This document shows, piece after piece, positions 64,000-64,000 of a stretch of DNA of 64,000 nt (the stretch's first letter is position 1; every line of letters begins with the position of its first letter). The position numbers were made by a program, and so were the translations under genes. A model generated the notes under the pieces. The model was not told the origin of the DNA. It did no database searches and saw only the letters and a program-made list of their open reading frames with translations. Source of the stretch: CAVSEK01 sp963726975 (GTDB lineage: Bacteria > Actinomycetota > Actinomycetes > Mycobacteriales > SCTD01); contig CAVSEK010000004.1 of the NCBI GenBank assembly GCA_963726975.1, forward strand, positions 558,001 through 622,000, given 5' to 3'.

Positions 64000-64000
64000 C

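Overview
The window is very GC-rich, starts many genes with GTG and couples neighbouring genes through GTGA or ATGA overlaps. It encodes CarD, Lsr2, ClpC, DisA and a phenylacetyl-CoA epoxidase together with a full flagellar locus. This points to a motile high-GC actinobacterium, plausibly near Kineosporiales, Motilibacterales or Geodermatophilales. I cannot name a genus from sequence alone.

Layout: 1-3.35 kb is a phenylacetate operon, paaABCDE, cut at its 5' end. Then come tRNA-Thr(UGU), a Spo0H-type sigma factor and, on the minus strand, carD-ispD-ispF-cysS-rlmB. From 9.1 to 11.8 kb lies a small cassette: a type III polyketide synthase and a UbiG-like methyltransferase divergent from a UbiA-like prenyltransferase. 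Next are an LpqE-like lipoprotein, radA and disA. A flagellar and chemotaxis locus of about 32 kb follows: flgN-flgK-flgL, fliC, fliD, fliS, flgB-flgC-fliE-fliF-fliG-fliH-fliI-fliJ, an NlpC/P60-SLT hydrolase, fliK-flgD, flgE, flbD-motA-motB, fliM-fliN-fliO-fliP-fliQ-fliR-flhB-flhA-FlhF-like, then csrA/fliW and cheB-cheR on the minus strand. The right end holds mutY, clpC, lsr2, lysS, a ychJ-like gene, a metallopeptidase/DUF2786 pair, ilvA, an SOS-box DUF222/HNH gene, and the coupled run panC-panD-nadB-nadC-coaX with a DUF2520 gene ahead of it.

The housekeeping order (cysS-ispF-ispD-carD, lpqE-radA-disA, mutY, clpC-lsr2-lysS, coaX/panD/panC/DUF2520) follows the order I recall for Mycobacterium tuberculosis Rv3579c-Rv3603c. 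The polyketide cassette sits between carD and lpqE, and the flagellar island between disA and mutY, so both look like insertions into a conserved backbone.

Several flagellar transcription units share a promoter architecture: an inverted repeat close to CACCCGNNCGGGTG, directly followed by CTCA, 15-16 bp, and GCCGAY. This resembles a sigma-28 (FliA) promoter with an adjacent operator.

Many conserved genes carry apparent single-base frameshifts, densest at 8.3-14.2 kb. They hit essential genes (carD, lysS, nadC, panC) and the frame resumes with conserved sequence, so I read them as sequence errors rather than gene decay. Coordinates below span the whole intended gene.
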